DNA of 64,000 nucleotides, taken from positions 15,875,835 to 15,939,834 of the forward strand of contig NC_003076.8 of the NCBI RefSeq assembly GCF_000001735.4, given 5' to 3'. Made by a program: the position numbers and the translations under genes. This document shows, piece after piece, positions 1-10,534 of this stretch; the stretch's first letter is position 1, and every line of letters starts with the position of its first letter. This DNA comes from Arabidopsis thaliana (taxonomy: Eukaryota > Streptophyta > Magnoliopsida > Brassicales > Brassicaceae). The notes under the pieces were generated by a model. That model had not been told where the DNA came from, did not search any database, and was given only the letters and a program-made list of their open reading frames with translations.

Positions 1-165
1 ATTGCGTTTTCGGATCGAAGAGTCACGGGATGTTTGTTTCCAGGGAAAGAGAAAGAGATGGATCAAGTTATGGAGAGTTTTCCAATAATGGTTGGAATTG
101 TTTGTAGTGCTTTGTTTCTTGTTTTTCCGACCACTCGATATGGTGTTGGTTGCATGACTGGTTAA
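1..165 (+). CDS. DMP10: DMP/DUF679 membrane protein, C-terminal end (partial)
   Basis: The window opens inside an open frame (codon starts at base 1) that runs to TAA at 163-165. The readable tail includes FSDRRVTGCLFPG, a hydrophobic stretch PIMVGIVCSALFLVFP, and then TTRYGVG. The order 'FSD...C.FPG', last membrane helix, 'FPT.R.G.G' is the C-terminal signature of the DMP (DUF679) family, small four-helix proteins of endomembranes and plasma membrane. From position next to CDF2 I infer AT5G39650 (DMP10, also called DAU2, a target of the pollen regulator DUO1). Only the last helix and tail are present, so the start and full topology cannot be judged. Confidence 0.75.
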   Translation: MAFSDRRVTGCLFPGKEKEMDQVMESFPIMVGIVCSALFLVFPTTRYGVGCMTG

Positions 166-1183
166 TTTATTTTCACTTTTCTGTTTTTTGGTTTGTTTTA
201 GTATCTATTTCGTATTTTCCTTGTAATTTAGATTATCTGATTTAAACTCCAATGTTCTACTATTTTTATCTATTGTATTGTTAAATAAAATGTTGTGTTG
301 ATTCTATCTAGACTTGTTTGATAGGAGGAGTACATTATGACGTTAGTAAAAGCTTCCTCAATGCAGTACTTTTTTTGTTAAGATCTCAAACTATGCAATT
401 AATTACCAATTGAGTCCGTGATGTAGTGGAGGCCAAAAAAAAAAAAAAGAGTCCGCGTGGGCTTTGTCCTTTTTGTTGTGTAGGCATGTCATGTTGGCCC
501 AAAGTCTTAATCTCCACGTTGTGTTTTGTATCTATTTTATTTAGATTAGATTATGAGTTCTTTAGATTTGAGCTTATCAACCCCTGAGTTGTATAAGTGT
601 TCATTGTCTTCAGTTTCTGATGAATTGATAGGATTAAAAAGTGATTTTTTTTCATAACACGTTCCTTGTTTCGGCACTCTTTCAAAGATATCAACATAGT
701 CAAGAAGACGAGAAGGTCCCTTGTTCATATCCCGCAATTCTACAAAGAACCAGCGTTATCAAAGACTAACAAGAAGAAAAGTGACAAAATATAAGATTGG
801 AAGAAAGAAGAAAAAAGAGAAGAAGAAGAAATTTCAAATATGTGAGGGATCGAACAAACCAAAATACTAGTATTTATATGGTTATGCTTTGATATCATGT
901 CAGAAAATTCATCAGTATGAAAAGAAAATTCTTAATTTTATTGATTAGCCAGTAAAATTATCTACATAAACACATAACTTGATCTACAAATTTTCTATAA
1001 ATACGAAGATAAAAAGTCTACCCAATTAGCAATAATGAAATGGAGTTTTGTTTTTCCTAGTAACGATATGAAAATTTATTCGAATCAATCTTGTATTGTA
1101 ATATTCGAAATTTGATCACCATGTTTTCATTAAGCAAAAATTCTCCGTTTTCACCAAGAGTCACTTAATGAACTTAGCCAGCT

Positions 1184-1326
1184 TTTACAATATAGTTCAT
1201 TCAAGTTCTTTTTTTTTTTTTTTTACAATATAGTTCATTCAAGTTCTTTTTTTTTTTTTTTTTACAATATAGTTCATTCAAGTTCTTTTTTTTTTTTTTT
1301 TTTACAATATAGTTCATTCAAGTTCT
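1184..1326. repeat. Tandem repeat, four units of about 39 bp
   Basis: Four copies of a 26-bp core (starting TTTACAATATAGTTC, ending CAAGTTCT) begin at 1184, 1222, 1261 and 1301. Poly-T runs of 12-14 bases separate them. The cores look identical, which suggests recent expansion by replication slippage or unequal exchange. Confidence 0.9.
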
Positions 1327-1918
1327 AATTCGAGAATGTTCAAGTCATGTGATATATCAACGAGACTTGTTTTTATACGAAAAATGCTAATTTTAATAAA
1401 ACAAAACTCAAATAACGTTTCTTTAGTTCGGGGAAACAGTCGAAAAATGATAAAATATGTTTCCTAAGAATCTTTATCAGTCGTGCCTCCAAGTGGGGAT
1501 AATATAATAAATGTAATGAAAAAACTTTATTATATAGTATATATTTGTGATTTGGGGTGGTCTGAAATAAAGGTACTATATACTTATCCACATAATTGCA
1601 CTTTTTCAATGTTAGACTTGGCGTTCAATTACTTCTTATCCACAATATTGCACTTTTTCCAAATCGACTTGGCGTTCATTAGTAACCACAACTTCTAACA
1701 TCGACTTATTACAGCCACGTATCTCTGATATGTTGAAGATTTTATGACAAGAATATAGGCAAAAAAGAGGAAAGAAACTGAAGATCCACTATATAGTAAA
1801 TACTTGTAGCTTCATTTAAAAAAAAGAAAGTGATTTCAATGTTAATTTATTTTTCCTACAAGTACCAAGCTAAAACTGTAACTAAATGACTATTATTATC
1901 AGCGTAAAAAAACACATA

Positions 1919-2173
1919 CTCCTTTTGTTTTTTTTTTTTGATTTTCTAGAAAAAAATTGTTTCAAAAAGATTGATTTTTTGGTTTTCAATGCAATATTTA
2001 TTTAGTTATAATTGATAAATTGTAAACTTCAATAAGAATTATTGAATATCATTGGTTTAGAGTTATTGAAAATTATAAATTACAAAGAATAATACATTTA
2101 AAAGCAACATTTAATATGTTTTCTTAATATTTGTGTTTTTCCTAAAAAATCAAAGAAAAAAGAACACAAGGAG
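1919..2173. mobile_element. Stowaway-like MITE
   Basis: The left end reads TA|CTCCTTTTGTTTTTT. The right end, reverse-complemented, reads TA|CTCCTTGTGTTCTTTT. These are terminal inverted repeats flanked on both sides by TA, the target of Tc1/mariner-type (Stowaway) elements, whose plant TIR consensus begins CTCCCTCCGT. Length is 255 bp, with no coding capacity and an AT-rich interior. Confidence 0.7.
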
Positions 2174-2786
2174 TATCAATCTGTAAAATGGATTTGTTTG
2201 AAGACAAAGATTGGTTTTTTTGGGGATAAAATACTATATTTTTTTAGTATTTTAATTTTTTGTTGGATCTTCTTAGTTCTTTAAAAATGAGAAAATTAAT
2301 GTTTATATCATGTAATTTGTTTCTTTCATAAATATGTTTTTTTTTTCTTTCTCTCCAAATCTAATCATGATATTGTTTTCCATGGATATGGCTATTATAG
2401 AAAGCTAGGAATTAAAAAGTGTTTCAAGGTTTTAAATATGTTTTTTGTTTGTTACTCTAAAGTTTGTTTTTTCTTCTGAAATTTCATTTATAAACAGTAA
2501 TTTTTTAATAAATGTGTGGGTAACAAAAAATTTATTGACATAGTTAGAATTAGAAAACATGTAAATTAGAAGTTAAATGGCCTTTAATCAACCATTTTTA
2601 CATTAATTTAAAAAAATTCAGACTTTTAAAATAAAAAAGTTAAAAATGAAAAGAAAAGTAAAAGTAAAAAAAAGTGCTGACCACTGACCAGATTGAAAAG
2701 GAAAATAAAAAGAAAGCCAAAAAGAGACGAAAAAGAGAAAAAAAAAAGTCCACAAAAACAAAAATAAACTTGTGGCTAAGAATCCT

Positions 2787-2803
2787 CACGTGTGATGACG
2801 TGG
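2787..2803. promoter_or_regulatory. G-box and adjacent ACGT element upstream of CDF2
   Basis: CACGTG lies at 2787-2792 and TGACGTGG at 2796-2803, about 290 bp before the CDF2 start codon. Paired ACGT cores bind bZIP and bHLH factors in plants. CDF2 is known to be clock and light controlled, so these sites are plausible inputs. That they act on CDF2 is inference. Confidence 0.4.
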
Positions 2804-3085
2804 CACTCTGGGCGAATCAAAAGGTTGTACAATTCGAAAGATCACAAACCCAAAAAGCAAAATCTGTAAATCTTTTTTCTTTCTCTCTCGCAAAGACAAA
2901 AAAGCATTCCCAATTAACAAATCTAGAAATCAAAACTCAGACAACCACCGATAACAAGACAGTCGTTTCTCTCTCTCTTTTAAACAAATAAAAATTGGAA
3001 CTTTTTTCCTCTGTCTTCTCAAAAAGTTTCCGCTTTTTGCTCGCTGGAGAAGAAAGAAAGAAAGAAGTGAAAAGGAATCATTACC

Positions 3086-4878
3086 ATGGCTGATCCGGCG
3101 ATTAAGCTCTTTGGAAAGACGATTCCTTTACCTGAGCTTGGTGTTGTTGATTCTTCTTCTAGCTATACCGGATTTTTAACCGAAACTCAGATTCCTGTTC
3201 GGTTATCAGATTCGTGTACCGGCGATGATGATGATGAAGAGATGGGTGATTCCGGTTTAGGACGAGAAGAAGGTGATGATGTTGGTGATGGTGGAGGAGA
3301 GAGCGAGACTGATAAAAAGGTTAGTTTTTTTTGGAACTTGTGAATTGATTTTGATTTGTTAAATGGAAATGATTGATGGGTTTATGTTAGATTGGTCAAA
3401 TCTTAGTTTTATTGATAAAGTTATGATTTTTGGTTTGTTTATGTAAGAACTAGGTTTTCAGAGCTTTTGGGGATTCGAAAATTGTAAATCTGGATTCTCA
3501 AATGAGTTTTTTTTTTTCCTTTTGTTATAAAGTGATTTGAGATCTTAATTAGTTCCATTTGGTTTTGATTGATGGTTATAGGTTTTGATATTGATTTGCT
3601 TAAGAACTTTTCAGGGTTTTAGCTTCTCTGTGATTGGAATCAAGTCTTTGATCCCTGTAGCTTCTAGCTTCTGTTTGTTGTTTGTTTGATTAGGATACAT
3701 AACAACGATCTGACTCTGGTTCTTATGTTATTCTTCAGGAAGAAAAAGATAGTGAGTGTCAGGAAGAGTCATTGAGGAATGAATCTAATGATGTTACTAC
3801 TACTACATCGGGTATAACTGAAAAAACGGAAACAACAAAAGCTGCAAAGACGAATGAAGAGTCAGGTGGTACTGCTTGCTCTCAAGAGGGGAAGTTAAAG
3901 AAACCTGATAAGATTCTACCGTGTCCGCGATGTAACAGCATGGAAACCAAGTTCTGTTACTACAACAACTATAATGTTAACCAACCTCGCCATTTCTGCA
4001 AGAAATGTCAGAGATATTGGACAGCTGGTGGAACGATGAGGAATGTTCCGGTTGGTGCTGGGAGACGTAAGAATAAGAGTCCAGCTTCTCATTATAACCG
4101 TCATGTAAGTATAACATCTGCGGAAGCTATGCAGAAGGTGGCGAGAACTGATCTTCAACATCCTAATGGTGCAAATCTTCTCACTTTTGGCTCTGATTCT
4201 GTGCTTTGTGAATCTATGGCTTCTGGATTGAATCTTGTTGAGAAGTCATTGTTGAAGACACAAACTGTATTGCAAGAACCCAATGAAGGCTTGAAGATTA
4301 CGGTTCCGTTAAACCAGACAAACGAAGAAGCTGGAACAGTCAGCCCGTTACCAAAAGTTCCATGCTTTCCAGGACCACCACCAACTTGGCCTTACGCTTG
4401 GAACGGAGTTTCGTGGACGATTTTACCGTTTTACCCTCCACCGGCTTACTGGAGCTGCCCGGGGGTTTCACCGGGGGCATGGAACAGCTTCACATGGATG
4501 CCACAACCCAATTCACCATCTGGTTCCAATCCAAATTCTCCTACACTAGGTAAACATTCACGTGACGAGAACGCTGCTGAACCAGGAACCGCTTTTGATG
4601 AAACCGAGTCACTTGGTAGGGAGAAAAGCAAACCCGAGAGATGCTTGTGGGTTCCCAAGACGCTGAGGATTGATGATCCAGAGGAAGCTGCTAAAAGTTC
4701 CATCTGGGAAACATTAGGGATCAAAAAAGACGAAAATGCGGATACTTTCGGAGCTTTCAGATCATCAACCAAAGAAAAAAGCAGTCTTTCTGAAGGAAGA
4801 CTTCCGGGAAGAAGACCGGAGTTGCAAGCGAATCCTGCTGCTCTTTCTAGGTCAGCAAACTTCCATGAGAGCTCATAG
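3086..4878 (+). CDS. CDF2: CDF2, cycling Dof zinc-finger transcription factor
   Basis: Two exons, 3086-3319 and 3739-4878, joined in phase 0 (donor AAG|GTTAGT, acceptor CTTCAG|GAA), encode 457 residues. The N-terminus has the IKLFGKTI motif shared by CDF proteins, thought to recruit TOPLESS co-repressors. The Dof finger begins near residue 138 with [16 protein letters not shown] and continues to the basic GRRKNK; its CX2C-X21-CX2C cysteines are all present. Two conserved C-terminal blocks follow, the tryptophan-rich [14 protein letters not shown] and [12 protein letters not shown], which in this family mediate contact with GIGANTEA and FKF1. CDFs bind AAAG sites and repress CONSTANS and FT in the morning until blue-light-dependent degradation. 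The length is the expected one and nothing is broken. Confidence 0.96.
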
Positions 4879-4945
4879 AAAGAAGAAGAATCTAAGCAGC
4901 TGATTTGATTGTTTTTGGGTTCAGTCTTGTGTTCCAAGAAAGCAG

Positions 4946-5045
4946 GTGAGTCCTTTTGTACATATAGCTATATATACACACACATGTTTGTGTATATATA
5001 TATAATGGTTGACATAGTGAGGGATAAGTAGTTTTTGGATTGCAG
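4946..5045 (+). other. Probable intron in the CDF2 3' UTR
   Basis: AAGCAG|GTGAGTCC at 4946 and ATTGCAG ending at 5045 bound a 100-bp TA-rich segment that looks like an intron. It starts about 67 nt after the CDF2 stop codon, past the usual 50-55 nt limit, so the spliced mRNA could be an NMD substrate. A possible AATAAA-like signal (AAATAAATG) lies near 5093. Confidence 0.5.
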
Positions 5046-5233
5046 AGTGAAAGTTTGTTGTATCATAAATGAAAAAACCTCAAAACTGTAGTTAAATAAA
5101 TGTATCTTGCATGAATAACTTATTTTCCCTATCATGACATTGTATGTTCACAGACAAATTCAAACAAGTTTAAAGGAACGTTTATAGTTATCCACATGAT
5201 GTATGATTCTCAGAATCTTGAGAGTGATCTAAC

Positions 5234-5452
5234 TTATTGGACTTCAGTAGTAGTGGCAGCAACAAGCTTGTTTTCGGCATCCGCGGAGGAGCGAACCACT
5301 GTCTTCAACTTCTTAGATGACCGCGATGTCAAGTGTTTACCATGGTAAATCAGGTTTGCTTTAGTAGATGTGTAGTCATTCTTATAACCAGTCCAAAAAT
5401 CACCCAACAAAGACATGAACCAAGTCTCGAAAAAGCAAGCCGCGATCACCAA
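5234..5452 (-). CDS. Possible last exon of a small membrane protein (unknown)
   Basis: A 70-codon open frame on the minus strand starts with a hydrophobic run (VIAACFFETWF, extending upstream as VCVIFAVL) and continues with a polar tail rich in K, S and T, ending TTTEVQ. A splice acceptor-like TTTTCGCAG stands just before the hydrophobic segment, so this may be the 3' exon of a longer gene. No upstream exon could be assigned. I recognise no family. It lies tail-to-tail with CDF2, close to the CDF2 poly(A) region, and could be a chance frame. Confidence 0.3.
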   Translation of the reverse strand: MVIAACFFETWFMSLLGDFWTGYKNDYTSTKANLIYHGKHLTSRSSKKLKTVVRSSADAENKLVAATTTEVQ

Positions 5453-6274
5453 TACTGCGAAAATAACGCAAACACAGCTTCTTCACTGCAAGCAAATGGT
5501 CATGGTTGATGCATGAATGGAGAGTCTATTGACAACATACATAAGCAAAAGCAATGTGGTAGATGCATGAAGAGAAGATATTGCAAGCTGCCAACTACGG
5601 TTCGATATTTGTATAATCTAGGATTAAAAATATTAAAGAAACCACACTAAATGGATTGACAAAGTCAGCTATATCAGAAGATTTATCGTCTATTGACCAA
5701 AACAACCAATGAAAGAACATTTTGATACTATATTAAGAGATAAGTAGTAAATTAATATAGAAGAAGTTTGTGAAAAACGCCAAAAGAAAAAGAAAGCCAC
5801 TACCTTGTTTGTTCAGTTGCAATTTCCAGGAAATTTAGTAAGGAAATTAGTTGCAATTGTGACATTAAATTCGTGTTAGTCTTTTTCATGACTAGAACAA
5901 TAAGAGTACTATTGAATTAGTCATCGTTTAATTGATTTCTTACGTTTGGTCAAACAAGTCACGGATTATGGTGAGAAAACGATTACTTAATTGTGGAAAT
6001 TAGCTATAAGAAATTTTCCTTTGCTTTTTATGTTTTTCTTAGTCTACTTGTTTGTCTCGCTGCCTTACTCTTGCAAAATTTATACGAAATTTCGTCTGAA
6101 TATTTTACATAAAGTAAAGTAAGTATTCATATGAAATTTGTATCAAAATTTGTCAAGACTAGTAAGAATGAACTGAACCACACAATACAACAATTCAAAC
6201 CATGACCAAAAATATGTCGATTTGGTTTAGAAAACAAATAAAACCTCTAAAAAACCTATAAAACCAAAAAGATA

Positions 6275-6961
6275 CTCCTTCTATATATATTTTGGAGATT
6301 TTTTTCCAATTTATATTATAAGATGTATTCAACTTTCTACGAAAATTATATATTAATATTTTATAATCATTTGTATTGTGCAGTTTTTTTTATAATTGGT
6401 AAATTTTTAAAAATTTAAATATTTCTTAATTTACGTGTTTTTAGTCAAAACATCTTATACCTACATATACATTTTTGCAGCCATTTTATGAAATAAATCT
6501 TGTAGTTGGAAATAATTTACAATGGCTGCCACTGAATTTTAATGTTTGTTTTTGATAATTAGAAAAAAAATCTTCGAATTAAATATTTGACATTTAACAA
6601 CCTTCCCTAAATCTCTCCACATTAACTACACAATTAGTTACTAAAATAAAACTTCCAAAATATTTAATATCATTTAATTACTACAAAATTATCATTTTTA
6701 ATATTGCTTTTCTCCATGACTATAACAATTCGATTATAATCATCAAACCGCAGAGATATTTGATAACATTTAATTACTACAAAATTACAATATATTTAGA
6801 CAATAATTCATAAACATATCATAAATAAGATCAACATTAATTTAAAAATAAATAATACATTTTGCAAACTTTTATGTATACTAACTTTAAAAAATAAATT
6901 GTTCCGCGGTATACCGCGGGTTAAAATCTAGTTAACATCTTATATTTTGACAATGAAGGAG
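6275..6961. mobile_element. Stowaway-like MITE interrupted by a Helitron
   Basis: The left end is TA|CTCCTTCTATATAT at 6275. The right end, reverse-complemented, is TA|CTCCTTCATTGTC, ending at 6961, with TA on both sides. The span of 687 bp is too long for such a MITE. Removing the Helitron-like insert (about 6470-6931) leaves about 230 bp, close to the 255 bp of the related copy at 1919-2173. Confidence 0.6.
6470..6931 (+). mobile_element. Non-autonomous Helitron, 3' terminus clear
   Basis: A perfect palindrome CCGCGGTATACCGCGG (6904-6919) is followed by GTTAAAATCTAG, ending at 6931, and then T. A short GC-rich hairpin about 10 nt before a CTAG terminus, inserted before T, is the 3' end of Arabidopsis ATREP-type Helitrons. 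The 5' TC terminus is uncertain; 6470 is only an estimate from where MITE-like sequence breaks off. No Rep/helicase coding is present, so any mobility would need an autonomous partner. Confidence 0.65.
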
Positions 6962-7435
6962 TATCCCCGACCGTATCATGTATGATATCTAAGACACACA
7001 TACATATTTTAACATTTCCTTAGTTTTCTTAACAATGTAAGGGGTCACCAATCAAAACCTTAATTGTAATATATACATAGGTGTATAATACAATTTAATA
7101 TTAATATGACCAACTTCTTTCCAAAAAAGTACAAAAAACAATTCCCCATCAAAGGTGCAGAAGAAATTTCCTCTTAATTCTTTATTTATTATCTTACACC
7201 AAGTCTTTTTGTAAGTTTCTCCTTTCCCTATCCTTCTTGGTCTCTTCTTCCAACTGCAACTTCCTCTCTTTTGCCTCGCCACCAAAATTGTGTCCACATT
7301 GACTTATTCATCATCTATATATACACAACCATAAAAACAAACTCATATCTCCAACATCTCCTCCAAAACATTCTTTTCCTTGTGATTCATTATTTTGCCT
7401 AGTTTTACTTTTCAAATAGACTTCTAACAAAAGTT

Positions 7436-8050
7436 ATGACTGAAAACCAATTATATAGCTTTATAACCATGAAGAGTTCATTGTCTAAATGCAAACAGTC
7501 TTCTTCTTTGTCTTTCCCTTTGTTTGGTCTGATCAACTTCTTCCTCATCGGTTTTTTCAGATGGGTTTCTTTTGCTCAGTTATTTTTCTCTAGGTTCTGG
7601 CCTCTTGTTCAACACCAGCAATGTGTTTCCGAGAAGAAGAGCAAAGATCTTGAGTTCCAAACTTCGATCAAACACGAAGAATATCGTGATGATGATGATG
7701 ATGGTCTTTGCAGAGAAGATGTAGGGATGGTTATGAAAAGCTTAGGGCTTTCCACTGACCAAGAAAACGAGGGACTTCAAAAACAGTACAGTTCCAAGGA
7801 GGTTTCGAATCTGTTCGAAGAGAAAGAGCCAAGCTTAGAGGAAGTGAAGCAAGCTTTTGATGTCTTTGATGAAAACAGAGATGGGTTTATCGATCCTATA
7901 GATTTGCAGAGAGTTTTGACAATCCTTGGCTTAAAGCAAGGATCTAACCTTGAGAACTGCAGGAGAATGATCAGATCATTCGATGGAAGTAAAGACGGAA
8001 GAATCGATTTCTATGGATTTGTGAAATTCATGGAGAACAACTTCTGCTGA
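7436..8050 (+). CDS. CML46: CML46, calmodulin-like EF-hand protein with membrane anchor
   Basis: An intronless frame of 204 residues. Residues about 25-58 form a hydrophobic segment (PLFGLINFFLIGFFRWVSF) that should anchor the protein in a membrane. An acidic linker with a DDDDD run follows. Two EF-hands sit at the C-terminus: loop 145-156 (DENRDGFIDPID) and loop 183-194 (DGSKDGRIDFYG). Both end without the usual glutamate at loop position 12, so Ca2+ affinity may be altered. The protein matches what I recall as AT5G39670; CML46 with CML47 is reported to restrain salicylic acid build-up. The first ATG is chosen; a second in-frame ATG is 11 codons downstream. A TATATATA box lies near 7316-7322. 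Confidence 0.9.
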   Translation: MTENQLYSFITMKSSLSKCKQSSSLSFPLFGLINFFLIGFFRWVSFAQLFFSRFWPLVQHQQCVSEKKSKDLEFQTSIKHEEYRDDDDDGLCREDVGMVMKSLGLSTDQENEGLQKQYSSKEVSNLFEEKEPSLEEVKQAFDVFDENRDGFIDPIDLQRVLTILGLKQGSNLENCRRMIRSFDGSKDGRIDFYGFVKFMENNFC

Positions 8051-8401
8051 AATCGTATTTCCTTAAAGTATCAATTTCTGCACTTCTTTTCTTCTTGCTT
8101 TGAGATTGTGTCTGTTAATACTGTTGTCTCCGCACCTTGTATAAACTACCAAACTTTCATATCAAAAGCTCTGCTATAGAGCGTAAAAACCAATGAGTTT
8201 GGAAATAATTGTCACAGACATGAATAATCTGCCAAAAGGTGTTATTATACACTATTTACACCTAGAGATTGATGACTAAAGGGATCTCAAAAAATGATGC
8301 AACTTATTTTAGTACTACTTACAATAACTGAAGCTCGTGAGGCCGCAATAGAGGTGCAAGAGCTCTCCATCACTCTATAATTCAACCTTTGGTTTATAGC
8401 T

Positions 8402-10534
8402 TCACCAGTAATCACAGCAAGAACACTGACCATCTAGGAAATGATGGAACCGATTGGAATCTCTGATAACTATGTATCGTTTTGAGATCTTCGAGATAAG
8501 CTTAATTGCAGAGTGACAATCATCACATATCCTCACGTTTTTAGTCACGTACAATGGTGATTTCTCTGGCGTTTTTATCAGACCATATGCCACAGCTAGC
8601 TTCTCACTATGATAAGAGAGGTTATCTTCTCTCTGTTCTTCATCGACATCATGGAAAGCTCCAGCAACATCAGGCGAATACCCTAATGGTTTAATCTTCG
8701 ACATAACTTCCTTAACCTTTGCATAAATCAGCGTAATCTCGGGGTGTTGATTATCCTCTGCAAGAAACACATGGGTTTGATTACGTATCCCTATCCAGCT
8801 TACTCCAGGCTCCTTCTTAACACCTCTGTTATTCATCAAAGAACGCACTTTTGCCACACCTTCCCACTCCCTTGACTTGGCGTGGATATTGGATAACAAT
8901 ACGTAAACTCCTGAGTCGTTTGGATACTTCTCAATGGCATATTCTGCTACTTTTTTTCCTAACCTGTAATTCCGGCGAACATAACAAGCATTTAGCAAAG
9001 TTCTCCATGCAACAACATCCCATTCAATTGGAGCTGTTCTCATGAAATCCTCAGCATCCTTGAACATTCCAGCCTTGCTCAAAAGTCCAACAATGCATGT
9101 ATAATGCTGTATATCAGGCTGGACATCAAATTTCTTCATCAGCTGATTAAAGTAATGAAGCCCTTGCTCCACAAAACCAATATGGCTACAAGCCTGCAAA
9201 ACGCCGATAAAAGTTATGCGGTTGGGAATCTCTCCTGTAAAAATCATTCTATCAAAGGCTTCAAGCGCTTCCCTCCCCAATCCATGATGTGAGCATCCAG
9301 ATATCATTGTGTTCCAAGTAACTATATCTCTAAAAGTCATGCCTGAGAATGCTTTCCTTGCATCCTCAATGCTGCCACTTTTGGCGTACATGTTAACCAA
9401 TGCATTGCCTACCATTACATGGTTCCTATAGCCGGATTTCAAAACAAGTCCATGTAGAAGATCGCCCTGTTTTAGAAGCGATAGCTCTGCAATTGAATTC
9501 AGCAAAATAGCAAAGGTGTACTCATTTGGTGGAACCTCTTTAGTATCCATCTTTGAAAACAGATTCAGAGCCTCCTCGAAAGACTTATCCTGGAAGTAAG
9601 CATCCATGATCGTTGTATTCAAGAAAATGTTTTGAGCGTGTGTATCATCGAAAACTCTCTGAGCATAAAGGACTTTACCACATTTGCCATACATATTAAT
9701 GAGTGCACCACAAGCCTCAACTTCAGCGTTGAAACCAAACCTCACCATTCGGCTATGAACCTGCAGAGCCAAATTCAAATCTCTGAGATTGGAGAAAAGC
9801 CGTAAAGAAGACAAATACGTGAGGTTGTTCCAAACAAAATCTTCGTTAGCTGTCTTTCTCAAAACATCAAGCCCTTCTTTAAAAGCACCACACTCTAGAT
9901 AACCACTAAGAGCAGAACTAAACACAGAAAGATCACAATAAGGAAGATCATCCAAAACTCGTATAGCCTCGCCATTCCCCGAACACAAAGAATACATGTA
10001 AACAAGAGTGTTCCGTACAAACTCATGAGAAATCAAACCATACTTAAGAAAACATCCATGAAACTGTTTACCTTCTTCAATCCTCCCAGAGTTTGAACAA
10101 GACTTAAAAACCACAGTAGCTACAAACTCATTAGGTCTCGATTCACCAGAAAAAAACATACTTTTAAAAAGCTTCAAAACTTCAAAATCAAACCCAGAAT
10201 TTTGATATCCCTTCATCATCGCACACCAAGAAACAACATTTCTCTCAGGCATTAAATCGAACAGCTTGCGTGCACGAACAGTTTCTCTGCATTTCACATA
10301 GAGATTGATCAGAGAATTGATCTGATACGCGTCTTCAGCTCTAGATGATTGGTTGGTAACAATCAAATGAGCGTGAATCGATTCTCCAATTCTTAGATAA
10401 CTTGAATTAGCACAGACTTTCAAAAGCTCGTTTAGACGATCAATCGGAAAAGGAGTTTTTTTTGATTTGGGTACTAAAGACGCGAGCTTGTCCCACTTTA
10501 ACAATCGTTGTTCGATCACAGACAAGGCTGACAT
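8402..10534 (-). CDS. EMB2744: PPR-DYW protein, organelle RNA editing type (EMB2744)
   Basis: A single-exon frame of 710 residues, as is usual for plant PPR genes. It holds a ladder of pentatricopeptide repeats, e.g. INLYVKCRETVRARKLFDLM and GALINMYGKCGKVLYAQRVF, of the PLS class, followed by E motifs and a DYW domain. In the DYW domain HSE (642-644), CDDCH (670-674) and the final CSCCDYW are all present; these are the zinc-binding and cytidine deaminase residues. DYW proteins convert C to U in plastid or mitochondrial transcripts, with the PPR tract reading the RNA target. The name EMB2744 (AT5G39680, embryo-defective) is from memory. It is convergent with CML46, leaving 350 bp for two 3' UTRs. 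Confidence 0.95.
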   Translation of the reverse strand: MSALSVIEQRLLKWDKLASLVPKSKKTPFPIDRLNELLKVCANSSYLRIGESIHAHLIVTNQSSRAEDAYQINSLINLYVKCRETVRARKLFDLMPERNVVSWCAMMKGYQNSGFDFEVLKLFKSMFFSGESRPNEFVATVVFKSCSNSGRIEEGKQFHGCFLKYGLISHEFVRNTLVYMYSLCSGNGEAIRVLDDLPYCDLSVFSSALSGYLECGAFKEGLDVLRKTANEDFVWNNLTYLSSLRLFSNLRDLNLALQVHSRMVRFGFNAEVEACGALINMYGKCGKVLYAQRVFDDTHAQNIFLNTTIMDAYFQDKSFEEALNLFSKMDTKEVPPNEYTFAILLNSIAELSLLKQGDLLHGLVLKSGYRNHVMVGNALVNMYAKSGSIEDARKAFSGMTFRDIVTWNTMISGCSHHGLGREALEAFDRMIFTGEIPNRITFIGVLQACSHIGFVEQGLHYFNQLMKKFDVQPDIQHYTCIVGLLSKAGMFKDAEDFMRTAPIEWDVVAWRTLLNACYVRRNYRLGKKVAEYAIEKYPNDSGVYVLLSNIHAKSREWEGVAKVRSLMNNRGVKKEPGVSWIGIRNQTHVFLAEDNQHPEITLIYAKVKEVMSKIKPLGYSPDVAGAFHDVDEEQREDNLSYHSEKLAVAYGLIKTPEKSPLYVTKNVRICDDCHSAIKLISKISKRYIVIRDSNRFHHFLDGQCSCCDYW

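Larger units (their letters stand above)
166..3085. other. Intergenic region upstream of CDF2
   Basis: AT-rich sequence of 2.9 kb with no convincing gene. It holds a four-copy tandem repeat (1184-1326), a Stowaway-like MITE (1919-2173) and, near the right end, the CDF2 promoter and leader. The short open frames here are low-complexity and have no recognisable domain. An A-rich then CT-rich tract (2640-3000) just before the CDF2 ATG is typical of a plant 5' leader. Confidence 0.6.

Noticed and set aside
2674-2991. 105-codon lysine-rich frame upstream of CDF2
   Set aside because: It lies in the A-rich promoter and leader, is low-complexity and has no recognisable homologue.
4446-4937. 163-codon minus-strand open frame across CDF2 exon 2
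   Set aside because: It is antisense to a clearly coding exon; its openness follows from the codon composition of CDF2 and it has no domain.
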